A stretch of DNA of 64,000 nucleotides from Hygrocybe punicea (Eukaryota > Basidiomycota > Agaricomycetes > Agaricales > Hygrophoraceae): assembly GCA_963556145.1 (NCBI GenBank), contig OY744466.1, positions 6,247,820-6,311,819 on the forward strand, written 5' to 3'. The notes beneath the pieces are model-generated. The model saw only the letters and a list, made by a program, of their open reading frames with translations, was not told the DNA's origin and did no database searches. Each line of letters begins with the position of its first letter. The stretch's first letter is position 1. Made by a program: the position numbers and the translations under genes. Shown here piece after piece: positions 45,835 to 57,490 of this stretch.

Positions 45835-46013
45835 AAGTAAAATCTAACAGGCAAAGTCAGTAAATGGACTGTTGAGTCAAGGGTGCTTAAATTCCAAGTT
45901 TAGGGGGAAAAAACTGATCAGACTACGTTGACTAATGCCATGGTGCACCAACTCACAATGTAACTTATAGCTGGAATGATTACAAGGTTTGAAGGACTTA
46001 GAATCGAACCCTA

Positions 46014-46526
46014 ACACGTGATTGGACCTCACCAAATACAGGCAAACATCGCAATGTATAAAAGGCTGATGTTTGTCGTCTTCAAACTCATTCCTCTTTG
46101 CCCTCGTCCATCGCGACAGTGCAATTGGAATGGCGGCGCTTGCCCTTGTCCATCGTGACAGGGCGAGTGATAACGCATCTGCTGCTCACACCAACTGCTT
46201 GCCGGTCTAGACAGCGGTTGGTGTGATGCGGATCGTTGCCCTCGTCCATCGTGACAGGGTAATGATCCATAGTGTTGGACAACTAATAGAGTATGCCTTG
46301 TCTGTCATGACGGGCAAAAGTATTAGTTAACCAACGACTGGAGGGACCTCAGCAATGAGCGCCCACCAAATGGGCTCTGGGGGTTAGGATCATGGGGGAT
46401 GTGTTTGTCCCCCTTGGTTCATGCTTAGGCAACCTACTTTATTGTAGCGGGCCGGGCATCAATACTGTTCCGTACTCAGTGATGCTGAGGACATGGTATC
46501 TAATCTCACATTCGTCATGGGTCAGC
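46014..46526 (+). repeat. Dispersed 0.5-kb repeat, copy A
   Basis: Begins ACACGTGATTGGACCTCACC, then TGTATAAAAGGCTGATG (TATA-like box at 46056) and CTTCAAACTCATTCCTC, followed by three or four 24-bp units related to GCCCTTGTCCATCGTGACAG, each able to form a small hairpin, and a conserved 3' half (GCGCCCACCAAATGGGC, GGGGGACAAACACATCCCCC pairs) to GGGTCAGC. Interrupted at its right end by the element at 46526. Confidence 0.88.
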
Positions 46527-47482
46527 CCCAGTGAAAAGTCGCACGTTTAAAAAGGATTTGGATATGATATGAGAAGTCTTTTTAAAATGGGTTGCAAATA
46601 ATAAAATCGTTCCGAGAGAAGACAACGATTAAAAATGAGAATAAACTAACCAAAAAATAGAGACTTATGTTCTTGTAGTCCGGTGCACAAAGAACTCTTT
46701 TTTTGTGTAACTAAGACAAGATATATCCAATACGAGAATGAAGATGAAGCACTGTATGCCTGTGATGATGTCATGGCTGGGACTTAACGTTACATTTTCT
46801 CATTCGTTCCATTCCTCTCCACTTCCTACTTCCATGTCCTTGCCCCTCGTCCTCACCCCTCCCTTTGCCTCGCTTGCCCACCTCTACCACCGCCACTATC
46901 ACCATTATGATGACTACCACTAGCCGAGCCTGAGCACAGCACCCAGGCTCTCACAGTTACAATTTCCCAGAAATGCGATGCTGCACGCCACCATTTTGGA
47001 ACATGCGTAAAGTGGAGTCCCTCTCGGGCCTCAGTCAAAAAAGAAAATACTCAAATGTGTATCCAAGACAATAGCAGGTGCTAGTAAGTGTGCCCGCCCC
47101 CGTCGGCTACACGTAAGTGCTGTTCACAATGGTCTGCAATTAAACAACAATGAAACACAGGCACCCGAGCAAACCGCAGTGTTCCTACAAGCCTTGTACC
47201 CTTCTTGGCTGGTATTTTTACCCGGAGGGTCGATGGGTTGAGGTCTGGATTTTTGCTGGATTCCAAACTTGGGTTGCCGGGAATGGGGGAGCGGCAGCTC
47301 TTTTTACCTACACTTTCTAAATGTTTTCAACTCTTTTCAACTTGAAATGTTATTCATTCCAACACTATCTAATAAGAAAAACATCGAGCAGGAGTGCAGA
47401 TTTAGTTTAAAATATGGCAAATTTATGATATTTGTGTTTATACCACATAAAACTTTCTAAACCTTGCGACTTTTCACTGGGG
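46526..47482. mobile_element. 957-bp element with 18-bp inverted termini, inserted in repeat copy A
   Basis: CCCCAGTGAAAAGTCGCA at 46526-46543 and its reverse complement at 47465-47482; similarity continues inward (GTTTAAAAAG / GTTTAGAAAG). The interior has no recognisable transposase. Insertion at the end of copy A is visible by comparison with copy B, which continues uninterrupted past GGGTCAGC. Confidence 0.65.
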
Positions 47483-47490
47483 TTGAACCA

Positions 47491-49495
47491 TCACTGGTAT
47501 ATCAGGTTTACAAACCAATTCAAGACTTTGTGTATGGTAGCATAAATCAAAGCGAAGGTACCTGGATCTGGAGTTGGTAAATACTTAAGTGTCATCATGT
47601 TGTTCATTCTCCATCCAGGATGTGAAACCGTCTCACCTGGAGTGTCCGTTGATTCATCAACTGAGCCGGGGAACCCAATGCCAAGGGCTTGACACAGCTC
47701 CAACAGTTCATCACAATGTTCTCCGTCACAGACATGACCACATTCCGACTGCCCAAAGTCAAGGACCGAGATGTCACCGTCGTAAGATATGGCCACATTT
47801 CGGGCATCCAAGTCGCCATGGATGACTCCTGACTTGTGAATTTCCATAACTAAGATGAGAAGCTTGTGTCTGCACATTTTTCAAACAGAATCAATGATTT
47901 GTGTCACTGGATCGAAGAGTTGAGATATACCTCTGCCTGGGGGTTAATTGCTCAAAGGAGTCCAACGCGTCACCACAATCAGAGAGCAGCAATACCTTCC
48001 CAATGCCGATTATCTGAAAGAGCCCATAACACAGGGGTATTCCTTGGTATTGAAGACTTCGAAGCATTACGTATGCCTGCAACTCCCTAGCGACTGAGTC
48101 TTCATCATGACCGTCTACTTTTCCCACCACCGGAAAATTACCATAGTTACCACGATAGAGAACTGTGGTTCCACTAGCTATGATACTGTGGAAGTCGACG
48201 AAACCCGACGGCGTCTGCAGGGTCCATGGACTGGCAATGGATTGCAGTGTGAACATGACGGCTTTGCAGTTTGTGTGATACCTCATTTGGGAAGGACATC
48301 CAACACAACCTCCAGCCATGATAGGATATGCCATGATGGAATTTCGTATGATCCGGGACTGTAGAGAGGGTCACTGTCAATGAACAAATCAGATGAACAA
48401 CACATTGGTTACACACAATAGGCAAGCTGAGAAGACCCGCAGCATCATGGCTTGTCATAGAAGACGTATGCAATTTTCTATGCATGGACATTGCAAAGAA
48501 ATGGGCCATATGCGAAAGGCTTCTCCTCTGAACAGCCTCATCTTCTGAACGACAACTGTAGGCATGTGTTATAGAGATTTTCTCATCGTGGCAGATCAAC
48601 AACACGAATTGTTCTTCAGATGCAATGATAGCATGTTTGAAACCATGAACTCGATGTTGGTGCCAGACCTAAATGTGCACAAATGTATAATCAATACTGT
48701 GATGTGTGAATGGAAAATGCGGGGCATATTGTCAGGGTTCACCTGGAAGATGATCATTTGCAATTTCTTTTTCCACGATTCTTTGTAGAACATAAGGCCG
48801 GAACTGCTGTCATTGCCATCATCTGCCCCCTTCCCCGCCTCATTTGCATCAGGATGCATCTTGACAATTTTTCCTGGGGTTATCCAAGAGCCGATCATAC
48901 CCAACACCGATACTTGTTGGGATGTGGAACTACGGCTTGTTAATACACGGTTGGTCTTGAATTCTACACCAGCAACCTTTAACTCCGATGCAACATTCAC
49001 AATGACTGCATCTACCCGTCCGCTGGATCCAACAATGCTGGTATTGACAATTTTCCAATTTCCTTTTGGATATCTGCTGGGCGGTAAAGACTGCCGAAGT
49101 TCATAAAGACAGATGGATGCAACGAGGGCTGGCCTTATCACGGACTTCTCGACATATGCTCTTGTATCGTTCTCCGACGTGATGACCTCTGGGATTTCAT
49201 CCTTTATGGCTTCTATATTCCAATACAAATTGGCAGATGGGTGGTCTCGCAGCTCGGGCCCATAATTGGACAACATCATTTCTGACCACTGTAAATCGTA
49301 CGGTAATTCCACCTCCCATCTGGCCAGATCCAAATTTTCCAGCTGACGAAGTGTTTTTGCTGATATTTTTTCTGCCGGTGTAAGTGTTTTTGTCTGTGCG
49401 GATTTGGCCCTTGATGGAGGAGGATCTGGTCGGCTAAGTCCGAAATGGGTAGAAAATGAAACGGTTTCAGTTGAAGTTACTTGCCAAGAATTCAT
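47491..49495 (-). CDS. PD-(D/E)XK nuclease-like domain fused to a protein kinase
   Basis: First exon 49495-about 48740: LARWEVELPYDLQWSEMML, then SSGRVDAVIV...VAGVEFKTNRVL, which fits the Asp...Glu-x-Lys core of a PD-(D/E)XK nuclease. The next exon (from about 48670) reads VWHQHRVHGFKHAIIAS and EEQFVLLICHDEKISITHAY. The kinase follows: GKVDGHDEDSVARELQAY (Lys and Glu of the N-lobe), KVLLLSDCGDAL, then across an intron at 47940-47880 IHGDLDARNVAISYDG (HGD catalytic loop) and VLDFGQSECG (DFG). All kinase key residues are present. Nuclease-kinase fusions of this kind belong to the Crinkler-like effector/toxin world described across eukaryotes; a role in genome conflict or in interaction with other organisms is inference. 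The copy looks intact. Confidence 0.72.
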
Positions 49496-50038
49496 GCTGA
49501 TTGGTTGGTGGTCATCTCGCGTCTATTTGACCAATCTCAATTTCTCCCTGCACCAATTTAAAGTTTGATTGCATCAGAGCATTTTCACGTGTGACATTTG
49601 TCACGCATCATGTCCTCAACCTTTCGATACAGAAGTGACATTTCGATTGAAAATATAACCTTATTTGTAGGCATAGATCAAACTTGCTTTTGCTTCTCTT
49701 CAATACACAGGTCTGCTTCCTGGGAGTTGTGTGGGAATCAATTACATGTGGTTCCCAGGAGCCATGAATTTTGTTGTTGAAATGTGGATGAAGGAGTTAG
49801 GCTTTTCGTGAGTTATGCCTGGCAACCGTGACAATTTTCATCACATGACATTAGTGTAGTGCTCTCAGTCGGTGTCAAAATTTGTATACAACTAAGTTAG
49901 CACTACCTCTGGTAGATTATATTGTAGACTAAAAGTTCTCATTTGAGGGGAAAAATTAATCCATCTCAGTTTCGAATACTTCAAGTCACCGTGATTGGTA
50001 ATTACAACCAGAATCAGGATAAGCATAAATCTACCTAA
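49496..50038. other. Intergenic, nothing recognised
   Basis: Separates the kinase start from the TET/JBP stop on the same strand; contains promoter sequence of the kinase gene at most. Confidence 0.4.
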
Positions 50039-51514
50039 TCAATGCCAATTCTGTGCAGATGTAAATAATGGATTCATCAGCTGGGTGAAAACCTTCTGCC
50101 GACTCCAAACTGGTTTATCAATACCCAGTCGGTCATGCACCATGTTTCGCATGTAGTGTGCTACACATATCCTTTCGCCCCCATCCCATTTCTCCACACT
50201 GTGACTGAGAATCTTACCACAGATCTCCACTACAGTCCCAGGGGTGTATGCAAGACTGGCACCAATTTTGGGAATGGTAAGTCGTGCATTGGTATGAGTC
50301 CCGCAGCTGGCCAGTAAGTCATACCACTCCGGACAACCTCCAGTGTCTCGGTGTGGTGGGGTAACTCTGTTTACGATCACTGCTATCCCTGTGAACACAG
50401 AGGGCCATAATAGGGCATTTTCATGAACTTTTGGCAGTTCATTGTCGTCAACGAGTCCTCCAATCGCAGCGAGACCGGCTTTATACAATGCACGGTGGGT
50501 TATAGCAGTGATGCCGTTGAGGACCATCTCCGTCGGCTTCATGCTTGTCATCCATGTAGCTGGCTCACTCCCACGCAGTGTCGTGGACGTCAGCAATTGA
50601 TCTTCCAGTCTCTGACAAGGGGTTGATGTTAACTGATAGACTTTAACCCAAATGACGTTTGGACAATGAAGATACCTCTCTACCCTGAGCGAACCATGCA
50701 GGTGAAAAATCAATCGACCCTGGTTGAAAGCGTGGATTGGCCGGTGCCATAAAGAGATCAGGATGATTCCTCCATTGCACACTTTTCCCTTCTTCATGCT
50801 TGGAGAGAGCAGTTAGATGTGATTGTGATAGAGGTCTAGAGATAGACCCAATGCTCTTGTTTGTTTCCTCCTGTTCGGGTTAATATGTGGAGGGGTAAAG
50901 CTCGCTCAGAAGCTTGCTCACCGTCCTGCTAGGATCCAGGATGTCTGGAAGATACCAGACAAGAATGGAGCCAAATTTATCCATAATTGTAGCAGGTTCG
51001 TCCAGTTCTCCAATATTTATACCGTGGAAAAACTTTCGCATGTGTTCCTCGCTCTTCGGTGTTGCCTTTTTGATGTTCTTGACTCTGTTCGCCACTCGAT
51101 TGGCGTCCCATGGCAAAATTACTGCATTTCAACAGCAAGTCAGCAAGCACATGTATTGTATATTTTATCCTCACTGGGGTTCAAAATCGCCGCTGCAACC
51201 GTTAAGGCAACTCTTTCCAACTCATTGGCAGTCACAGCTTGCCCTGCGTCATCGTTCTTGGGCAACTGGTTTCTCATATGCAAAATCCGGGTTCTGAACC
51301 AGCAGTACGAATCAGCAGAGGGGCTTAAGCGATGGGGTATTGCATCAGGGAGAACAAACCTGATCCTCTGGTTTTCAAGAGCAGGGGTTTGGGGTAAACG
51401 CATGTTGGGCCTTGGGTAAAATGAAGTCATGTCTGACAGGACAGATTTCAGTTTTAGCCAGAACAATTTTTGGACATCTTCAATGACAGGAACCCTAGAT
51501 GGTGCATCAGTCAA
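50039..51514 (-). CDS. TET/JBP-family 2-oxoglutarate/Fe(II) dioxygenase
   Basis: Exons: about 51490-51165 (LFWLKLKSVLSDMTSFYPRP), 51136-about 50935, about 50885-50690, about 50630-50039. The catalytic core is well kept: NRVTPPHRDTGGCPEWYDLL with the HxD iron ligands (HRD, about 50355), LASCGTHTNARL, YTPGTVVEICGKILSHSVEKW with the third His, and GGERICVAHYMRNMVHDRLG with the Arg expected to bind 2-oxoglutarate. This is the signature of basidiomycete TET/JBP proteins, which oxidise 5-methylcytosine (TET) or thymine (JBP) in DNA. An in-frame TAA at 50880 falls inside a predicted 51-bp intron (GTGAGC..TATTAAC..CAG), so the gene appears intact. The first coding exon is not found. TET/JBP genes are expanded together with KDZ transposons in mushrooms; here it lies between two inverted repeat copies. 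Confidence 0.88.
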
Positions 51515-52426
51515 TTAATTGTTGTTTGACACAACATATAACGCACATGGGTGTTGGCTTTAAAACTTTACTCCGACTGTTCCTTCCTACATCCTGACAT
51601 TCTCTCTTTCGCTTGTGTCGATTCTCGTTCAATGTCATGGATATGTTCTAACTTTCAGACACGTGACGATGTTAGATATATATACACGGTCAAAGTCACC
51701 TGACCATTTTCCCAGGCCATCAATAAGCGCGTTTTGGCTTGCCCAGCTTGGACTCCCGTACTTTCTACTTGTTGCTAAAGTCTTCCACCAGTTCTCCAAT
51801 CATGCCTTGAATTTGCAGGACCTCATTGGAATGCTGGGGATGATGCTGATTTAGCTTGACCAAAAACTTATCTCAAGAGTTACAAAACGAGTTATGCAAT
51901 GGATGGTGTGATGCAATGGATGGTGTGATGTCAGACTTTTGCTCTGACTATGATGTGTATTGCAAGACACTGGCTCCCAGTCACACTGAGGTCACACATC
52001 ATTCTAGCACTGTTGTCTCTTTTTTCAGTGAATTTGACATTCATAGCATATTTTTCTTACGTTTTTGACAAAGTTATCTTATCTGGAGGGTGATTAAATC
52101 CAATAGAATGCGTAATGCATATAGGAACAACATCAACATTCTTTCCTGTCCACCTAAGACCGTCCAAAACGCCAATCCAGACAGTGTTCATGTGCCTTCG
52201 CATTGGTCCGGGCCAACATTCAAAAGTTTGGTCGATTTCCTCCTCTCATTCTTATCTTATTATCTGGCTTGTTTTGGTGTTATTACCGGATTTCAAATTT
52301 TGCAGCCAGACAGCAAGGGCCTCCACCCATGGAGGCACACCGCCGCATTATTGGGCATCCCATCGTCCCATTCTCAAAGCGATAGATCGTTTTCGAATAT
52401 TCATACTCAAGTCAAGCCCTACCATT
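51515..52426. other. Intergenic; weak open frames only
   Basis: Plus-strand frames such as 51615-51854 (WLAQLGLPYFLLVAKVFHQF) look protein-like in parts but have no family match I recognise. The missing first exon and promoter of the TET/JBP gene should be here. Confidence 0.4.
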
Positions 52427-52946
52427 GCTGACCCATGACAAAAGTGAGATTATATACAATGTCCTCAGCATCACTGAGTACGGGACAATACTGATGCCCG
52501 GCCCGCTACAATAAAGTAGGTTGCCTAAGCATGAACCAAGGGGGACAAACACATCCCCCATGATCCTAACCCCCAGAGCCCATTTGGTGGGCGCTCATTG
52601 CTGAGGTCCCTCCAGTCGTTGGTTAACTAATACTTTTGCCCGTCATGACAGACAAGGCATACTCTATTAGTTGTCCAACACTATGGATCATTACCCTGTC
52701 ACGAGGGACGAGGGCAACGATCCGCATCACACCAACCGCTGTCAAGACCGGCAAGCAGTTGGTGTGAGCAGCAGATGCGTTATCACTCGCCCTGTCACGA
52801 TGGACAAGGGCAAGCGCCGCCATTCCAATTGCACTGTCGCGATGGACGAGGGCAAAGAGGAATGAGTTTGAAGACGACAAGCATCAGCCTTTTAAACACT
52901 TGTGTTTGTATGTTGGTGTTTGCCTTTATGTGGTTCCACATCACCT
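52427..52946 (-). repeat. Dispersed 0.5-kb repeat, copy B
   Basis: Reverse-complement copy of 46014-46526, from GCTGACCC (52427) through the four 24-bp hairpin units (about 52640-52855) to CATCAGCCTTTTAAACAC (TATA-like box position) and the diverged outer end near 52946. Opposite orientation to copies A and C. Confidence 0.88.
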
Positions 52947-54049
52947 GACTAATCTGGGCACTCTTAATAGCTTGATCATCTGTCTGCTCCGCGCTCACCG
53001 TTGTCTGCTTGACCGAGCCATACTGCATTACTCGTTACTTGGAGGACCTTGGTTTTGTTCGCGTGCAAATTGTTCTTGAGTATCAATGCGTCTCAAGTTT
53101 CCTTGGGTGTATCTCCAGTCTGAGGCATGGATGCTCGAGAAAGATGCAAAATCACAAATCCTCTTTGATATTCAGGGGTCAAGGTGAGCCTCCGATATCA
53201 ATTCCAGGACGATGGTCATGATCACTATCCTTTTAGAGTCATTTTGGGTATTTTGGGATTACGCGTCCCATCATTCACGATTAGAGTAGATCATGAAGTT
53301 ACCACATGTAAAGTGTGTTACAAGGATGATGTTATATGTGTTTTCTAACACTACCTACGTATAGATGACTTTACCAGATAGCGACAACGTAGGCGTTCGG
53401 GTCTTGACACTGGAATTTGCTATTTCTCGCCGCTTGGATTCCGGCGTGTGCTCGTTTTTAGGACGGAAAGACAATGGTTGGATGACTTTTTGCATTCATT
53501 CTGCTTGTTGACATTAACCGTAACATCATGACAATCATGAACAGCGTTGGTAACCAGACATCGACTAGGAATATACTTCGACACAGATCACCACAGTTGG
53601 ATGGAATCTTCTTACAAGGAACTTGTTGCTTCCATAATGCGTACCATGGGGTTACATCACATCACATTCTTCAAGTAAGTAGGTTGGCTTGTGTGAATTA
53701 TGACGATGATGATGTCTGAAGTCAAACGTGGGATCTTCTTCAAGCAATGCCACACAGACCATGGTGGAATGGGAGCGATTTACACAGCAAGCCAATGTTG
53801 ACAAGTGCGAGAGACATCCTGTGCAACCTAATAGTGCATCACTGACAATAACGCAGGCATGATAACGATAACGACCTCATTGTCATTGCACGTTATGGTT
53901 TACATGGAAGTGTCCCGCTGCGCTCATTTAACCGATTAAGCCATGATTGGCTCGATGACGAGTGCATGAGTTTCGGTATCCAGTGAGGACAAAGAACTAA
54001 TATCTAACTGTGGTCATTATCTTACTCAACTCATAGCCATACTTTGACA

Positions 54050-55021
54050 ACTGCGGCGATGGACAATCCAGCAGTAATGAAACAAGTCTTTGTTTTGTCA
54101 ACTTTTTTTGCAAGTAAAATGAGGTGGGTGCATTGACATCCCTTTTTGAGACTACAACGCTATCATCCATTTGGGTAGAAAGCAAGGTGTTGAAACTGTA
54201 TCCACCTGGTACAGGAAGGTAGATCTTTTTTCATTTGAATACTTAGTAGTCCCTGTTTCCACGGGGTATGTTTCCTTCATACATTGGAGAGATCACTGTT
54301 GACCTTTCTTGGATCTAGGATGCATTGGTATCTCGTTGTGATAGACCACCCAGAATATTGCCTCCTTCAACCCGATATCATAAAACCTGGCAAATTGCGG
54401 ACGTAGGTTACATGTCGTGGGGCTGGTGATGCAGAGCTGACTAAATGAATTATGACTCCAATTCACTAAGCAGACGAATATTCATTTTAGATTCCCTGAC
54501 TGCCCACCCAAAAGAGGACGTTGCCGCTATCCGTCAATGGCTCTTCCAACTCGTACAAAAACATGGACAGACAGATTTGCCCTTCAAGATTCCTCTGACA
54601 ATTGCAAAGGCAATGCGTTACATTTTTCGTCAGCCTACAGCCAATATATACTGACCACGGATCCACAGGTCCCTAGACAGACAAATAGTGATGATTGTGG
54701 CATATTCACATTGCACTTCTTGCGCGTGTTTCTGCAAAATCCAATGAAATACTGTGAAATCATGCTCATGAAGGTTTGTCCGTTTCCAGATCCGTCACCT
54801 TCCCTTACTTTCCTGGCTGTCTCATTGTGCATGTTCACAGGACAAGCATATACGTGATTATGAACAGAATAACGTTCAATGGAAGGCAAACATCATCAAC
54901 AGTTTTCGAGCGGAACTACGTGTGGCATTACAACATCAGGCTGTGCAGAATTGGGCCGATGGTATATTGTTGAATGACATCAATGATGACAGTAGAAAGG
55001 ACTCTGAAGTCATGGCTCACT
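54050..55021 (+). CDS. Ulp1-like SUMO protease (C48), upstream exons unresolved
   Basis: The catalytic set is complete: MHWYLVVIDHPEYCLLQP (His, about 54310), IFILDSLTAHPKEDV (Asp, about 54485-54530), VPRQTNSDDCGIFTLHFLRV (Gln and Cys, about 54669-54730), and a last exon 54842-55021 ending EVMAH. An exon at about 54060-54120 (VFVLSTFFASKM) matches the region before the His in Ulp1 proteases. Introns near 54405-54470, 54655-54668 and 54776-54841 are predicted. Sequence from 52950 to 54050 holds possible upstream exons (for example RGIFFKQCHTDHGGMGAIY) that I could not join. Ulp1 cleaves SUMO from target proteins and matures the SUMO precursor. This is a shorter, separate gene from the giant Ulp1 protein at 32.8-37.9 kb. 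Confidence 0.72.
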
Positions 55022-55548
55022 GACTTGGCCACCACATATTGCGTCGTTTTCAGGCAAATTGTCCGTTGACAAGATTGGGCACAGTAATGACATGGGTTAC
55101 TTACCACTTAAGCTCCGCAAGTTGTATCACCCTTAAAATCACCCGATTGTATCTTTCCTGTATCCCGCCGCACCTCCACAGCTCAATAATTAAGCATTCC
55201 AGCAGTGGGTTCCAACTGCATTTATTCTACAAATATCATTTGGTGTTGCTGTACATAATCATGAACACGACAAAAGTCGAAGTAACTGCATTATCTGCAT
55301 GGACTATTGTCTGTGTGAGCATGTAGGTAGCATTATTCATTTCGACAATATTTAGAAGGAAGACAATGCAAATAGTTCAAAAGTCTTACTGGAGCATTGT
55401 ATATGATTATCATTTGATCACCAAAAGTCCCCGTCTCTCTCGCGTGTCACCATACCATCATCATAAATTCACATAAATGTAACAATATAATATAACATAT
55501 AAACTAACTAAGTGCGTGTGTCGCACTAACTAACACCCGACTTCGTTT

Positions 55549-57212
55549 TCATCGCGTAGGACTCTTCTTTCTCGGTGGAACCATTGCTCTGGTAAATGTA
55601 TCACGCTGTGCCGGGGTGAGAGGGTAGTCATGAAGGAAAAAGTGTCTTTGGCGCATAGGTTGCAGCCAATCAGGTCGTTGTATCCAAGAACTGCTCCAAC
55701 AACAGGCAAGGCAAGAACAAGTCACATAGTCATGGTTGCCATCTCCCCTCTGGCCGTGACGAGACCAATATACAATATTTCCTGGCAAGCTATCGCATTG
55801 CGCGTTACCACACCGCGTGGCAAGTCCCCAGAGACGTGTCTTGAAGTTGGAGTATATGATTTGTTGACTCTTGATAGAGGCTTCAACTCTGTGTATTATG
55901 TTGATAGGTGTCAGTGCACCTAGTCGAGGATTGTTGGCAAAGACCGCCACGGCCTTCGGGATGCTCTCGCGGTGTATAAAAACTTCAGCGAGGAATTGCA
56001 CGACGGTTGGCATGACGGTTCGCGGCACAACGGTTATTCCACTAAAACCGAGCACGAAATCGAAGGTGCCACTGCATTACGTTTAAAATCAATGTCAGTC
56101 CATACGTCTTGTCGGATGTCAATAATATTTGATAGTTATCACGTACTCTTGCACTAGACCTAGGATCTTCTCATAGTGTGGCTGCACCGTCCATGCGGGC
56201 CCACATGTTAACAAGACGAGGCCCTTGATGCCTTTGGTTTCAGTCAGAGCACTGCAAAGACCACTGCCCATATATTTATAGACGAGCTGAGCCATGCGTT
56301 CGTTATGCTTAAACCAGTAGTTATGAAGAAAGAACTTACCACATCAACCGCATCCGACACCTCATCACCTGATTTTGTCTTGCCAAAAATGAGTTCCCCA
56401 GACAGATAGTCGCTATGACCATCTACGAAGAGCAAGAAGTCGCCCGCGGTCTTTGTAATGTGGTTTGTAAGGGGTTCGACTGACTTTTGGAGTCTAGGAT
56501 GCCGAGACCCTCCCAGCTCGAGTTGCAATGACACTTGGCACATCTGGGAAAGAAGTCTTCTTTGGATAGGATCCAAAAAGAAATGGTGACATTGCTTACA
56601 GCCTGCGGATTGAGCATGTATTCTTCGATAAAATGTTGTCGGAGCATGCCTGCACCGTAATTTGTGGTTGGTTCGTCATGAGTAAGGAATTGCAAGGCGA
56701 TGGGGGACAAAAACCGTTCTTGGAATGCCATAGCGATAGAATGGTTTAATATTACATACTGGGAAAGTGGTTGAAAACTGCGCAGAGTAACGTAGTCACA
56801 GTAACGACATACTGGAATTGGGTCACCGCCTCTAATGAAGCAAGTCGCGCATTTGAAGTTTTTTGCCGTCATAGACAATGTGTCCGTCAAAATGCAGGGG
56901 TTTTGTACTCCACCCTTGTCAACGCAAATGAGTTTACCACAACTCAGACATTGATAAAAATTGTCGGCTGCATCTCCGCAAGCAGAGCAAGTCTAAACAA
57001 TATATAGGCGATTATTGTGTAAACATGTATACGATATTCAACAAAATGCAACGTACCTTTGTGGCCGAAATCTTGGTTGCGATGCCTGCTTTTGTTTTCC
57101 CGAGTTCATCGCAGATGACAAGTCATTAAACGATCAACTTACTATTGTCTGCCTGAAGGCTGGGTTTCACGTCTACAGTCATGTAGTCTCCCGCTTCCAT
57201 ATCATTTGCCAT
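55549..57212 (-). CDS. Zinc-finger protein with caspase/CHAT-like core
   Basis: ATG at 57212 (MANDMEAGDYMTVDV). Exons then give a cysteine-rich module TCSACGDAADNFYQCLSCG, KLICVDKGG and FKCATCFIRGGDP (three C-x2-C pairs, RING/PHD-like), a helical YVILNHSIAMAFQERFLSP..., and a core FLLFVDGHSDYLSGELIFGK followed by GLVLLTCGPAWTV. Hydrophobic strand-His, then hydrophobic strand-Cys-Gly, is the pattern of clan CD peptidases (caspases, CHAT); this is my inference from two motifs only. The C-terminal part has FVLGFSGITVVPRTVMP and further Cys pairs (CGNAQC, TCSCLACCW). I recognise the overall order as a recurrent Agaricomycete family without known function. Divergent from the gene at 57491 with a 280-bp shared upstream region. 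Confidence 0.6.
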
Positions 57213-57403
57213 GTTGTCTTGATGCAGATCAGGCGGAGCCGATGATGGGTTAATTACATGGGGTGCTCACCAGCATCCTCTACAGCCAAATGTTTCGCAA
57301 ACCCTGCCCTGCCACTACTGACGTTTTTTTGCAAGTTGGGTTGGATAAAACCCATGGCTTGCATGATTGCGGCTCGTGGGGGTACCATAATTCTTGAATA
57401 TAT

Positions 57404-57453
57404 TGAGTGAAGGCGGTTGTTGAGTGTAGGCGGTTGTTGAGTGTAGGCGGTTG
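57404..57453. promoter_or_regulatory. Tandem 17-bp repeats in a bidirectional upstream region
   Basis: 'gagtg(a/t)aggcggttgtt' occurs three times in a row in the 280-bp spacer between two divergent start codons (57212 and 57491). The position suggests a shared promoter; binding factor unknown. Confidence 0.4.
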
Positions 57454-57490
57454 AGATGTTCGGAGTTTCAAATAATTTCTTTCCAATTCA

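Noticed and set aside
45990..46020. tRNA B-box-like GGGTTCGATTC on the minus strand
   Set aside because: No A box, acceptor stem or anticodon arm can be built around it.
46088..46282. 64-aa open frames in the dispersed repeat copies (MSNTMDHYPVT...)
   Set aside because: The frame is made of the hairpin units and is kept only because all copies are similar; no start context or conservation beyond the repeat.
50878..50882. Premature stop in the TET/JBP gene
   Set aside because: It lies in a 51-bp stretch with GTGAGC donor, TATTAAC branch-like site and CAG acceptor, so it is most likely intronic.
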